NCBI GenBank assembly: GCA_002749535.1
Contig: MZZL01000405.1
Span: 1,093,702-1,105,502 of the forward strand
Direction of reading: 5' to 3'
Length of the DNA stretch: 11,801 nt
Source: Apophysomyces variabilis
Taxonomy: Eukaryota; Mucoromycota; Mucoromycetes; Mucorales; Mucoraceae
In this document: in pieces, positions 1-8,818 of the stretch
How positions within the stretch are numbered: the stretch's first letter is position 1
Layout: each line of letters starts with the position of its first letter
Notes under the pieces: generated by a model
Told to the model about the DNA's origin: nothing
Database searches by the model: none
Seen by the model: the letters and a program-made list of their open reading frames with translations, nothing else
Made by a program: the position numbers and the translations under genes

Positions 1-252
1 TTCTGCTACGCCGTTGGCTCTTGGATGATAAGGTGTGACCAATCGATGATCAAAACCTGATGATTGTGCCAGTAATTTAATGAGTGAATTGATGAACTCT
101 TTTCCATTGTCAGATTGTAGATATCGAGGAAATCCAAAATCACAGAAGACATGAATTACAGCGTTTACTACTGTGTTTTGAGATTTGTCAGGTATTGTAC
201 GGAGAACACAGAAACGAGTGCAAATGTCGATCATAATCAACAAATAATTGTT
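1..252 (-). pseudogene. Integrase core, out-of-frame continuation of pol (partial)
   Basis: This is the downstream half of the retroelement integrase catalytic core, which should join reverse-transcribed DNA to the genome. The upstream pol frame ends at TAA 251-253. Moving by one base gives an open minus-strand frame that continues the integrase without a gap: a strand-forming stretch (YLLIMIDICTRF), then the second catalytic aspartate in LQSDNGKEF, then the H-P-x-A-N-G-V-A-E motif, whose glutamate codon is at 1-3. With the first aspartate in the preceding frame (AIDLAGPF), the whole D-D-E triad is recognisable. The shift lies at the run gtttaac (minus strand) around 248-255 and looks like a one-base indel, either a real mutation or an assembly error. 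Any C-terminal chromodomain would lie outside the window. Confidence 0.85.
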
Positions 253-1891
253 AAACTGTGTGAGAGGTAGTGAAAGGACCGGCCAGATCTATTGCCCAAT
301 GATCACAAGGCAAGTATGCATGTATAGGACGCAGAGGATGATAACCTCTTTTTATGATATTGTGCTTTTGGCACTCTGCACACTTTCTTACTGTTTCTAC
401 AGCTTCTTTGTGTATGTTTGGCCAGTGTAACCCTTCGTTATAAAGTGCATTGACCATGGCGTCAGCGCCAAAATGTCCAAATATATGCGCGTTGTGTAAA
501 AGCTCTGGGCGTTCCTTTTCTGGTGGAATTAATTTATCGTCATTATCCACGGAAGCTGCCCTATTAAGAAGCTTTTCCTTATCATCCTGACTTATTGCGG
601 GAGCAGTACCCCCTTCCAGCATTTTTGCCGGGGGAAAAAGGCGTGAAAGTTGATCAGGTAAGATGTTTCGTAAACCTGGGAGGTGTTCAACATCGAAGTC
701 GTATTGCAGAAGTGTATCAAGCCAGTTAATCATCATGGCGTTAGGCTTCTTTTGCGTATGAAGATACGTTAGTGCCTTGTGGTCAGTCAGGAGGGTAAAT
801 TTGTTTCCCCATAGATATTTGTGGAATTTGTTGAGCGCATAAATAATAGTAAGTAGTTCTCGTTTGGTAGTGGAGTAATTGTGTTCGCTTGTTGTTAAAG
901 CACGTGCCATGAAAGCAATATGGCGTGTTTCTCCATTAATTATTTGGTAGAGAACTGCCCCAATGCCTGTGTTAGAGGCGTCTGTTGCAACACTGAACGG
1001 GTATTTTAAGTTTGGGTAGCACAGGATAGGTAGCGTCAGCAAAATTTGCTTTAGGCTTTGGAAAGTGGTCGTGTGCTCTTCTGTCCAAAGGTCTTTCAGA
1101 TTGTCCGCATTGCGTAACCGATCCAATGGAGCTGTGAGCATGGAAGCATTAGGGATGTGTTCCCGGAAGTAGTTGATGACGCCAAGAAAACGTTGTACGT
1201 CTTTTCCTGTGCGAGGAAGTGGCCACTCTTGTATGTTACTCACTTTGCGTGGGTCCAGCGTTATGCCTTTTCCTGACACGCAGAAACCCAATAAATAAAC
1301 CGACTTTTGTGCAAAGTGGCATTTTTTGGGATTGAGGATCAAGTTGACGGCAGTAAGTTTATCGATAACAGTTTTGACATGCACTGTGTGTTTTTCCATA
1401 TTTTCAGAGTATATGATAATATCGTCCACAAACGTCATAACGAATGGAGTATCACAGAAAAGGATATCCATGATGCGTTGAAACTTGGATGATATCGGCT
1501 TGAGACCAAACGGACAACCTTTAAACATATATTGCGTGCCTTTGAAAGTGAACGCTGTTTTAGGACGGTCTGGCTCATAGATTTGGAAACGATGAAAAGC
1601 AGTTTTAAGGTCTAATGTAGTGAACACAGTAGAACCTCCGAGCTTGTGAAATATGTCTCCAATAAGAGGCAGTGGGTAACGATCCACTTTGATGAGTTTG
1701 TTGATATGTCGTGGATCCAAGCAAGGACGACGATCAGTGTAGTTACCGGATGCATCTTTCTTTGGTGCCAAGGTTAAGGGACTATTCCAGGCTGTGTCAA
1801 CTGGTGCCCTTTCAATTGTTCCCTCTTTTAACCAAGTGTCCACGGCTTCTTGTACTTTGGATTCATACACCATTGGCAGATCATATTGTCT
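251..1891 (-). pseudogene. Pol: reverse transcriptase, RNase H and integrase N-terminus
   Basis: The product would copy the element RNA into DNA and degrade the RNA. Counting from the ATG at 1873 (540 residues), the RT palm has D88 in TTLDLK and the FVDD box at 148-151, followed by the IIIYSE strand typical of Ty3/Gypsy. RNase H follows, with D298 (ATDAS), E339 (KREL), D364 (LTDHKAL) and D407 (LPDQLSR), so all four acidic residues are kept. The integrase zinc-binding region has H463, H467, C498 and C501, and the first catalytic integrase aspartate is D529 (AIDLAG). The frame is continuous with gag-protease upstream: a single TAA at 1892-1894 separates them, and the codons between that stop and the ATG (RQYDLP) read like normal pre-RT linker. 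The ATG is therefore probably not a natural start. The frame ends at TAA 251-253 through a frameshift. Confidence 0.92.
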
Positions 1892-3052
1892 TTAGTATGA
1901 TGTTAGGCCTTCTGGTATGTCTAAGTGTATAATTGACTCGGGTATTGTGCAAAACGATGAACTAGGTATGTTTGCATTAGTATGCAATGAAGGCTGAATT
2001 GCTTGAAAGAATACATGTCTTTCTGCTGTTGTGCCTGCGGGTGAGTCGTTGGGCTTAGGAATATCATTTATGATATTGTCTTTGGAATTTTTCTCCATTT
2101 GGTCATCCCATGAAGCTGCGATATCTGTGATGCCTAATCCTAACTTGGGCATAAGATCCAAACCGATGCTGATTTGTGTACCCAGTGATAGATTCATAAC
2201 AATGAAGGTATGTTTTAGGTGTTTACCCTTGTATGACAATTCTGCTTCAACAGTGCCAAAACTATTTATGGTACCATCTGTGGATGCCAGTTGAATATTA
2301 TGTTTTTTATTTGTGTTGACTGACAAATGTAATTCCTGTGCTAATCCCAGGTTCATAAAAGATCCATTCGCCCCCGTATCAATGAGGCCCCACTGTCGTT
2401 TATTCTGTACAAGAATTGGTACGTAAATTGAGTCAGTGGTTTTGTTAATGGAATTTGTAAGGTGAATACCTTGTTGTTGGAGATCCAATTTCTCCATGTT
2501 GATTGGCAATAGGTTGTCTGGATCTTCTAGATCCATAACCTTTGCGGAGCGGTTTGCCACCACTTTTTTGCTGTTCCAATATTCTGGACATGTGTGCCCT
2601 TTGGTGTATTCCACCTTTTTACAGTAGCGGCAGAGGTTTGGCTCCTTGTGCCCCTTTTGTCCGTTGTTGTGGGGTTTGTTGCTCTTGGCTGCTGCCTCCT
2701 TCAGCATTGATTTCCACACGAAGCAGTCTTCCTTAGCATGCGAACCTTTTGGGTGTAGAGGGCAGGTGCCCTGTCTAGCACGTTTGTGCTTCTTGTTGCC
2801 ATTGAAACCCTCGTTGTCGTATCGCCTTTTGCCGTTGGATGCTGTTTCCATATAGGTATTGTTGGTACCTTCCCCACATGCGGCCATAATCAACTGTGCA
2901 GCTTGCTGCAGGTCACTTGTTAATTCGAGACCATATTGATTCGTCAGGGTAGACCAAGCTTTTTTCTTAATTGGTGGTAACAGGGAGCACACAAAGTTGT
3001 ACACCAAGTCTTGGTCACTTGCGAAATTGGCCTCATAAGATACCTCTTGGTA
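1892..3052 (-). pseudogene. Gag C-terminal half with zinc-finger motifs and retropepsin-type protease
   Basis: This stretch follows directly in frame after a TGA at 3053-3055, so it is the second half of one Gag-protease product. It holds two Cys/His clusters: C-x2-H-x4-H-x4-C at about 2723-2764, and a knuckle-like C-x2-C-x8-H-x-C at about 2590-2632. Both are expected to bind nucleic acid. Downstream is a retropepsin-like aspartic protease with the LIDTGA active site (catalytic Asp codon 2378-2380) and, near 2150, the GLDLMPKLGLGI stretch that resembles the second conserved protease segment. The frame ends at TAA 1892-1894 and then reads straight into RT. Whether that TAA is a mutation or a readthrough site is not decidable here. 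The sequence upstream of the first cluster is lysine- and arginine-rich. Confidence 0.85.
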
Positions 3053-3728
3053 TCATTCCAGAAAGAGGTGTATGCTTTCATCAGGACGTTGTGCCAGGTG
3101 ACGATGTTCATCCTTCTTTTGCCAGACGTAGAAGGGATTTCCAAACTTCTTTTCCAGGTGTGTACGCGCCTGTTCCCAGCGAAGTCCTTTGTCAGCTAAT
3201 GTACGTGCAAACCATTGACGTTGCGTGTCATCACAGGTCAACCAGAATAACTGTTCCCAATGGTCATCGAGTGGAACCAATTTATACGCCCTCAATTGCA
3301 CCTTAAAAGCGCTGATGAACGTACATACGGTGTCATGCATCTTTTTGCTTGCATTTCTGATAGGCCCACCTTTGATCTGAAATGCTGGTAGCTCTTTTGG
3401 TACAACAGCCGATGTCTGGCTGCTTTTTCCCTCTGTGCTTGTTCCTTCTGTAAAGGTTTCCTCTCGTACCTTCTTAGCTTCCACAAAAGCGTTCCAAGCA
3501 GTTTTGGCAGCATCAAGATCTGCCTGAGCTGTTTCCCATTCCTGCTGTGTTCCTTGCAGATTGGCCAAGACCCAGATCAATTTATCAGTGGCAGCCTTCT
3601 TCTTTTGATGTAAGTTTTCTTGAATTTTTTCCAAGTCAATGTGGAGCTCTGTGGACTCCTCTACCACTTGCATAGCGGTGTCTTCTTCCTGTGGAGCGAC
3701 CAGATTGCCCATGGACATGGCCTGTCTG
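3053..3728 (-). pseudogene. Gag N-terminal/capsid half, 5' end displaced by the hAT insertion
   Basis: This is the Gag structural region of the retroelement: a predicted helical N-terminus rich in E, K and Q, followed by a Retrotrans_gag-like segment (LVPLDDHWEQLFWLT, then RQWFARTLADKGLRWEQ and HLAQRPDESIHLFLE) at about 3053-3290. The frame ends at TGA 3053-3055, but the codons after it (YQEVSYEANF) continue the capsid-like sequence, so the TGA is probably a mutated sense codon, with TGG the simplest guess. Upstream, the frame is open across the hAT boundary at 3728 and uses an ATG at 3779-3781 inside the hAT end, adding about 18 foreign residues. The true start is on the other side of the insertion, at 7438. 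Confidence 0.85.
3721..3728. repeat. Target site duplication, left copy
   Basis: cctgtctg directly abuts the left terminal inverted repeat and is identical to 7372-7379. An eight-base duplication is the hAT signature. The sequence is part of the gag coding region on the minus strand. Confidence 0.95.
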
Positions 3729-3740
3729 TAAGGCTCGCAA
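3729..3740. repeat. hAT left terminal inverted repeat
   Basis: taaggctcgcaa is the exact reverse complement of 7360-7371. It is the presumed cleavage and transposase recognition end. Similarity beyond 12 bp is not base for base, although both inner sides are rich in CGGTC/GACCG motifs. Confidence 0.93.
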
Positions 3741-3905
3741 TTTTGGACCGACCGTCCCGATACTGACCCATACCGAACCATACCGTCGATCTCAGTCTGT
3801 AAGTTTTGGACCGAACCCCTTGGACCGACGGTCTCGGTTTATATATTTTGGACCGATCTCGGTTCATGTAAACCGTCCCAACCCGACCGATTGGACCGTC
3901 GGTCA
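3741..3905. repeat. hAT left subterminal repeat cluster
   Basis: Five copies of GGACCG start at 3745, 3808, 3822, 3850 and 3893, four of them preceded by ttt or tt. They are mixed with gtcccga and cggtctcggt motifs, also found at the right end. The region is more GC-rich than the AT-rich interior of the element. In known hAT elements, short subterminal repeats are transposase binding sites; that role is inferred here. Confidence 0.8.
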
Positions 3906-4500
3906 TGATAGTAGTTTTGGTTTTCAAAAAGAAAATTATTATCTATAAAGTATTATTGGAGAAAAAACACTCACAACAAGTAAAATAGTTTTATTTAATC
4001 AGTTCGTAGTATTTTATTTTTGCTTATAGTATGCGCAAACAAAGAATTATTTGTAAGGTGGTATTCTATTCTTCGTATTGTTATCATTGATAATTGTTTT
4101 TTCTTTCGACATTATATGCCATACCGTTTTCAAGTAACAGTAGCATTTGGTATGAAAAAGTTTTTGAAAGGTAAACTCTTACCTTAGGTTTCTGCAGTAA
4201 TCACTGTTCACTTACCAAATTTATAAATTCTCCATAGCAATTTGGGCAACCAAGCATTGTACTTTTTTGGATGCATATCCTAACTGTAATCACCCTCACA
4301 ATGACGTGATAATACATACATTGGAGCTTCGTTACGGGAATCAATACGAAATTGTTCAATATCTGGTTAGATATAGTGTTGATCGATTTCTTAACATACA
4401 TACGTTTTTTCATAGTGCATTGTGATGACGATCCGTGTAACTTGCAAAAAAGCTATAAATTAAATGTGTAGTTATGGTGGAGTGTCTGTACCTTTAAAAC
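3906..4500 (+). promoter_or_regulatory. hAT transposase 5' non-coding/promoter region
   Basis: This stretch has no convincing gene and is strongly AT-rich. A TATA-like ctataaat lies at about 4453-4460, some 40 nt before the transposase ATG, which is close, so transcription may start very near the gene or use an upstream site. Two short upstream ATGs (about 4464 and 4473) are out of frame with the transposase; the second opens an uORF of about seven codons. A promoter role is inferred from position only. Confidence 0.45.
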
Positions 4501-6954
4501 ATGTCTATTCACAAGCGAAACGAAAAGCGTCCAAGAATCACTGAAGCAGACAGTGATGAAGAATCAATTATCGTTTCCTTGCAAATTGATTCCCCAAACC
4601 GCTTGCAATCTCAAGAGTCTTCCACGTCAGTTGCAGCTAGTACCTCTTCTGCCACCGTGACTAGCACACGCACTAGCGTTGTTTGGAAGTGGTTTAAACC
4701 ACTTAACTGGGATAATAGTTCGAAGTCGAAGACAGCTTTGTGTACCATATGTGACGGAGATGATGGGTTTGTGCTAATATGCCAAACTGGTTACGCCTCT
4801 AATACATTGCTTATCCTATCTAGAACAAGGAAGAGATCAGTGGTTTCTGCTAACGGGAGCAGCACTAAGCAAATGCGAAAACATATGAGCAGTTACCATC
4901 CTAAAGAATGGAAGAGTGCTCAGCCTCCAACCCAAAAAGGACCATTGGACCAATTTGTTACCTCGTAAGTACCATTAAATATATGTATATCTTGCTGTAC
5001 TTACATGTGATGTAGCCATCCTCAATTTAGCAACTCCAAATTTCGTCAACATCTTCGGGAATGGGTTATTCTCAATGACCAGCCATTCATTGAAATAGAG
5101 TCAAAATCGTTTCAAACCCTGATCAGTTACCTCAATCCAGAAGCGATATCCATAAGTGCAAACACTCTTAAATCTGATATTATAAATAGCTGCAATCATG
5201 GCCATACTATCTTGCGAGATCACCTTGCAGTAGGATATTTGCAGAATGCAATTATCATATTAATACCTTCTTTTAGACACTAGATTCTAATATATCCCTT
5301 ACGCTTGACATGTGGACGTCACCAAATTCATTTGGTTTCCTTGCAGTTACTGGACATTTCATCGATGCAAACTGGCAGATCCACGATCTACTGCTAGATT
5401 TTATCCATATCGCGGGAAGTCATACTGGGCAAGCAATAGGTGATGCCTTGATGAGGTCAATGCACGATCTCAATATACATTCGAAGGTAGGTGGTTTGAT
5501 ACCGTTTACCAGTTTTAAATGATCCACTATCAACAGATCTTAGCAATAACAACTGATAATGCATCAAGTAATGATACACTTATGCAACATCTGGAAGAAA
5601 CCTGGCCCAAATATGGCGTCTTCTTCAGTGCTAAAAGACAGCATAACCGCTGTCTTGCACATGTTATTAACCTTGCGGTGCAGGATCTTTTGGCAACAAT
5701 CAAAATAATCCCCGAAGCAACGATCAACGTATATGACGAACAGATCCATTTTGATCGGAGCACGACCGAAATTTCTTCTATTTTAGCCAAGGTAATCAGT
5801 TACTACATATATATTAGACTTAGCACAGTTATAGCTTCGAAATGTCGTTGTCTCGATCCGCCGTTCTGTTCAACTCCGTGAAAAACTGAAGCAGTGCTGT
5901 GCAAACATGAATGTGCGACATTACCAGCCAGTAATTGATGTTAAAACACGGTGGAATTCTACGTATGACATGATCGATTCCGCGTTGCGTATCCAAGGTC
6001 CACTCGTTGTATTGATAAGCATTGAAAGCCACCTGAACAAATGGTCGCTTTCTGAGAATGAGTGGCAAATCTTAATTCACTTGAAAGACCTTCTAGAGGT
6101 AAAGTTACTATTAGATATATTAATTTCTAAATATGTAGTGCCCACCTTTTAATGATAGATCTTCAAAAAGAGCACAACAATGTTAAGTGCTAGCAATTAC
6201 CCAACCATGGGGATCGTTATACCTACATATAACGTTCTGATGGACAAGCTGGATAACTACACCACTAGCAATTCGGAGCTTCAGGAGGCAGCAGTTGCAT
6301 GCTTCGAAAAACTGCAGAAGTACTATAACATGACTGACTTCGCACCCATTTGCTCAGTAGCAACAGGTAACTCTAACGTAAATTTTTTAAGCTAAACGAT
6401 CGTTTACAGTACTAGATCCTCGACTGAAGCTATCTTACCATAAGCGACACGAATGGGAAACTGAATGGGTACAGTTTGTAGAGAAGCAAGTGCGCACCGT
6501 TTTTATGGCGTACCCTGAAGTTGAGCATGCTGGTGAGAATATTGCTACTAGTTCGGCACAAACAGAGGTGGAAAAAGATGAACTGTTACAGCATCTGTTC
6601 GGTCATCTGCGCGACAAAGGGAAGGCACGACAAGAAGATGAGCTCTTCGAATATCTCGCAACCGATGCTGAAAATTGCGATCCGCTTCGCTGGTGGCAGA
6701 CTATAGGAATTAGCAAGTATCCATCCTTAGCTAGAATGGCGCGCGATTACTTAGCAATTCCAGGTTAGTGTCTTTGTTCACCCCACATTCGTCTTCTGAT
6801 TAACGTCGTTATCTCAGGTACAAGTGCTCCATCAGAACGAGTCTTCTCCGCTGGCAAGGCTATTATAAGCCCAAATCGTGCTTCACTTGCTGTAGAAACC
6901 ATTCGTGCATGTATGCTTGAAAAATACCGGCTACGACGAGAACTAAAGAATTGA
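4501..6954 (+). CDS. hAT transposase with BED zinc finger, 8 exons, apparently intact (701 aa)
   Basis: It would excise and reinsert the element by binding its ends and cutting DNA in the nucleus. Exons: 4501-4964, 5016-5229, 5277-5486, 5537-5791, 5835-6098, 6159-6366, 6410-6763, 6818-6954. Introns are 43-60 nt, all GT-AG, and joining them gives 2,106 nt with no stop. In order: a Ser-rich N-terminus, a BED-like finger (C81, C84, H128, H133, with unusually long C-to-H spacing, so a small unspliced intron there is possible), an N-terminal hAT segment (EWVILNDQPF), D237 in LTLDMWTSP, D303 in TTDNASSND, a C-x2-H motif (C335, H338), DVKTRWNSTYDM, VLDPRLK, DPLRWW, and the C-terminal hAT dimerisation block with SERVFSAG (E663, the likely third acidic residue). 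Length is normal for the family. The start is the first in-frame ATG of this open stretch. Confidence 0.92.
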
Positions 6955-7207
6955 TATACAGTATTCTCTGAAATAGATCGAGTGTTGAATTAGCAGTTAA
7001 TAAACGATGCATTGCATTTTATCTTTCTTATTACATGAACTGCTTCTCTTAATCTGTAATGTAAATCACACTAAAACTGAAAATCTTGCAAGCAACAAAG
7101 CTTTTGTATACTTGTATAACTGCACTTATTGAAGTAAAGAGAAATATTTACTTTGAATGTCTGTAAGTAATATTGTGTGTAATGTCATGTGAAAGGCATA
7201 GCATAGA
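6955..7207. other. hAT 3' non-coding region
   Basis: AT-rich sequence between the transposase stop and the right subterminal repeats. Apart from the aataaa signal I see no gene or repeat in it. Confidence 0.6.
6999..7004 (+). promoter_or_regulatory. Polyadenylation signal of the hAT transposase gene
   Basis: An exact aataaa lies 45 nt after the transposase stop codon, the usual place for a eukaryotic cleavage/polyadenylation signal. No experimental 3' end is known here. Confidence 0.6.
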
Positions 7208-7359
7208 CTGACGGTCCTCCCAACGGTCCTTCCAGCGGTCTCGGTACCTGACCTTGGACTGTCCCGATTATAGACCGTCCCGAATACTGACCGAGTAGTA
7301 ATAACCGGCGGTCTCGGTCCAGCTACCTTGCACCGGCCCGTACTGTCCCATACCGACCG
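7208..7359. repeat. hAT right subterminal repeat cluster
   Basis: CGGTCC, the complement of the left-end GGACCG, starts at 7212, 7224 and 7315. There are also gcggtctcggt copies near 7235 and 7309 and gtcccga copies at 7261 and 7277. The mirror orientation relative to the left cluster fits multimeric transposase binding sites at both ends. Confidence 0.78.
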
Positions 7360-7371
7360 TTGCGAGCCTTA
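7360..7371. repeat. hAT right terminal inverted repeat
   Basis: ttgcgagcctta is the exact reverse complement of 3729-3740 and lies immediately before the right target duplication. Confidence 0.93.
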
Positions 7372-7379
7372 CCTGTCTG
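7372..7379. repeat. Target site duplication, right copy
   Basis: cctgtctg directly follows the right terminal inverted repeat and is identical to 3721-3728. Deleting the element plus one copy restores the gag frame. Confidence 0.95.
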
Positions 7380-7438
7380 ATAGCTTCACGATCTTCTTGC
7401 GAAATGGTTCTGAAAACGGGAGAGGTTGGTATTGTCAT
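7372..7438 (-). pseudogene. Gag N-terminal fragment cut off by the hAT insertion
   Basis: The minus strand from ATG 7438 to 7372 encodes about 22 residues starting MTIPTSPVF. If the hAT element and one target-duplication copy are removed, this frame joins codon for codon to the gag frame at 3720 (gct atc aga cag gcc atg), with no stop. This is the most likely native gag start. Another ATG 13 nt upstream is out of frame and meets a stop. The assignment rests on the perfect 8-bp duplication and on frame continuity. What lies further 5' should be leader and LTR. Confidence 0.8.
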
Positions 7439-8160
7439 TTTGAGCAGACATAATAAAAGGTATTCAAAGGAAAAAAAATGTGGTATATGTTAGAGACAAA
7501 TGAGATAAAAGAAAATTGGACAATAGAATCCTTTGAGACTGAGTCGAGATTGTTTTTTTTTTATCATTATGTTTTCACGACTATTTATATGTTGTCTCTA
7601 AATGTAAGTGTATGCGTTGTGTAATATGTTGTTCTATGTGTTGTCTCTATAGATGCAGTGTAGATCTATGAGGATAGAGAAATGTAAAGAAAGAGGGAAA
7701 GAACCACCTTACATAGATTAAACTGTACACTTAGTTTGATACATGATGCATGTAGTAAGATGGTCTGATCGTCTTTATACTGCGTAAAGGAGAGAGCTAC
7801 ATTGCATGTAAAATACGATGATCCATATACCAAATTGGGAAACTGTATTGTAGTCCCGCTATTAAGGTGTATAACGACATACTAGCTATACAACATCCTT
7901 TACAATCTATGCAGCACATTATAGATATTGTTGTAAGGTAGTTTTAATATTATGAAATAGCTCATTGATAATGATGCACTTAGATATGCTAAATTCTCTT
8001 ATGCATCAGTAAATGAGGGTATATACTTCAGCTTATTTTTAGTAATATGTTGAAATTATATTTTACTTTAGGTTTTTCTTCCTCTTAACTTATCTACAAT
8101 TTAGGTCAACCATGGCATAGTTATTGTTCATTCTCTAAACAAACACTATGGTAACAGAAT
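7439..8160. other. Gene-free AT-rich stretch; expected place of the retroelement leader and 5' LTR
   Basis: There is no open frame of note on either strand. It lies directly 5' (minus-strand sense) of the gag start, so the retroelement leader, primer-binding site and 5' LTR should be here. I searched for a TG...CA-bounded block preceded on the plus strand by a tRNA-like ...CCA and found nothing convincing. The motif ttgtctcta occurs at about 7592 and 7640, and a related gttagagacaa in the opposite sense near 7490, which may be part of leader or LTR structure. A T-run lies at 7552-7562. Confidence 0.4.
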
Positions 8161-8518
8161 CCACTAAAAGTAGGAAAAATTCATTAAAAGTAGTGAAAAT
8201 CACTGAAAATAGTGAATATTCACTAAAAGTAAGGAAAATCTTACTAAAAGTAGAGAATATCATTAAAAGTAGGGAAGGGTTCACTTAAAGTAGTGAAAGT
8301 TTACTAAAAATAAGGAAGCATTCACTTAAAGTAGTGAAAATTACTAAAAGTAAGGAAGCGCTCACTTAAAGTAGTGAAAGTTCATTAAAAGTAGGGAAGC
8401 ACTCACTTAAAGTAGTGAAAATTACTAAAAGTAAGGAAGCGCTCATTTAAAGTAGTGAAAATCACTAAAAGTAGGGAAGTGCTCACTTAAAGTAGTGAAA
8501 GTTCATTAAAAGTAGGGA
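8161..8518. repeat. Minisatellite: 18 tandem units of about 20 bp
   Basis: The consensus unit is close to tcactaaaagtagtgaaaa. Eighteen units can be counted by their (a)aaagta core. In the right half, units alternate between a form ending gtagtgaaa and a form ending gta(g/a)ggaag, giving a higher-order period of 40-41 bp. The first type has short mirrored ends (CACT...AGTG), so each can form a small hairpin. Left units are more diverged than right ones, suggesting recent expansion or homogenisation on the right. There are no unique spacers, so it is not a CRISPR array. Confidence 0.93.
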
Positions 8519-8520
8519 TC

Positions 8521-8818
8521 TTTACTGATGCTTGCAAAGTCATTCAGAAGATGGCATATTCATATGACAGGTGACAACTCAATTAGTTGAAAGCATCATG
8601 CTTTTTCTTTTTGATCTGGATTTGACATATGCAAAAACCAAACTTGGCTCACTTCTACTCTTACAGGTACCATATACTCTCAATGTCAGCAGCTAGCTAC
8701 TGGTAGTAACCCTTTGCAGAAGATAACTGATAAGCCAATAACTATAGTTGACTTTGGCATACCGTGTGTACCAGTGCTGCACAAGATTCTCCAAAATGAT
8801 AATGTGGACAAGCTGTAG
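8521..8818 (+). pseudogene. Weakly coding-like fragment, unknown family
   Basis: Two plus-strand stretches look more like protein than like the surrounding sequence: 8521-8570 (FTDACKVIQKMAYSYDR) and about 8600-8818, the latter open for roughly 70 codons and ending ...VDKL before TAG at 8816-8818. The second holds a hydrophobic run, TIVDFGIPCVPVLHKIL. They are in different frames. A possible donor (caggtgac at 8568) and acceptor (cttacag ending at 8666) exist but do not join the two open frames cleanly. No start codon or domain is recognised. It may be the remnant of a gene or chance openness; I cannot name a family. Confidence 0.25.

Larger units (their letters stand above)
3729..7371 (+). 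mobile_element. Complete hAT-superfamily DNA transposon (3,643 bp)
   Basis: The element is bounded by perfect 12-bp inverted repeats (taaggctcgcaa at 3729-3740 and its complement at 7360-7371) and flanked by perfect 8-bp direct repeats (cctgtctg), the target-duplication length typical of hAT transposons. Its only gene is an uninterrupted multi-exon hAT transposase on the plus strand. Both ends carry repeated GGACCG/ACCGTCCCGA motifs in opposite orientation. Element length, single gene, repeats and duplication are all as expected for an autonomous copy. The insertion lies in the gag N-terminal region of the Ty3/Gypsy element, so it is younger than that element. Confidence 0.95.
1..7438 (-). 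mobile_element. Ty3/Gypsy LTR retrotransposon, internal region, 3'-truncated by window edge and split by a hAT insertion
   Basis: Read on the minus strand, the order is gag, zinc-finger motifs, aspartic protease, reverse transcriptase, RNase H, integrase, which is the Ty3/Gypsy (Metaviridae) order. The element begins with a plausible gag start at 7438, is interrupted by 3729-7371, resumes at 3728 and leaves the window at position 1 inside integrase. All domains share one reading frame except the integrase core, so the ancestral product was probably a single Gag-Pol polyprotein. Present breaks are TGA at 3053-3055, TAA at 1892-1894 and a one-base shift near 250. No LTR, primer-binding site or polypurine tract could be confirmed, because the 3' LTR lies outside the window and there is no second copy to compare. 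The element looks recently inactivated. Confidence 0.9.

Noticed and set aside
3661..3948. Open frames on both strands over the hAT left end
   Set aside because: They arise from the stop-poor GGACCG/CGGTC repeats and have no protein-like complexity.
4201..4413. 70-codon minus-strand open frame inside the hAT 5' region
   Set aside because: Composition follows AT-rich DNA, there is no recognisable motif and no counterpart expected in hAT elements.
8104..8112. gtcaaccatgg as the plus-strand view of a primer-binding site next to an LTR
   Set aside because: It would put the LTR almost 670 nt before gag and the preceding bases do not resemble a known tRNA 3' end.
7439..8160. 5' LTR and tRNA primer-binding site of the retroelement
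   Set aside because: Expected here, but no boundary pair or tRNA-like 3' end could be recognised, and the partner LTR is outside the window.
8161..8518. Possible CRISPR array
   Set aside because: The repeats are contiguous with no unique spacers and are degenerate tandem units; the context is eukaryotic.
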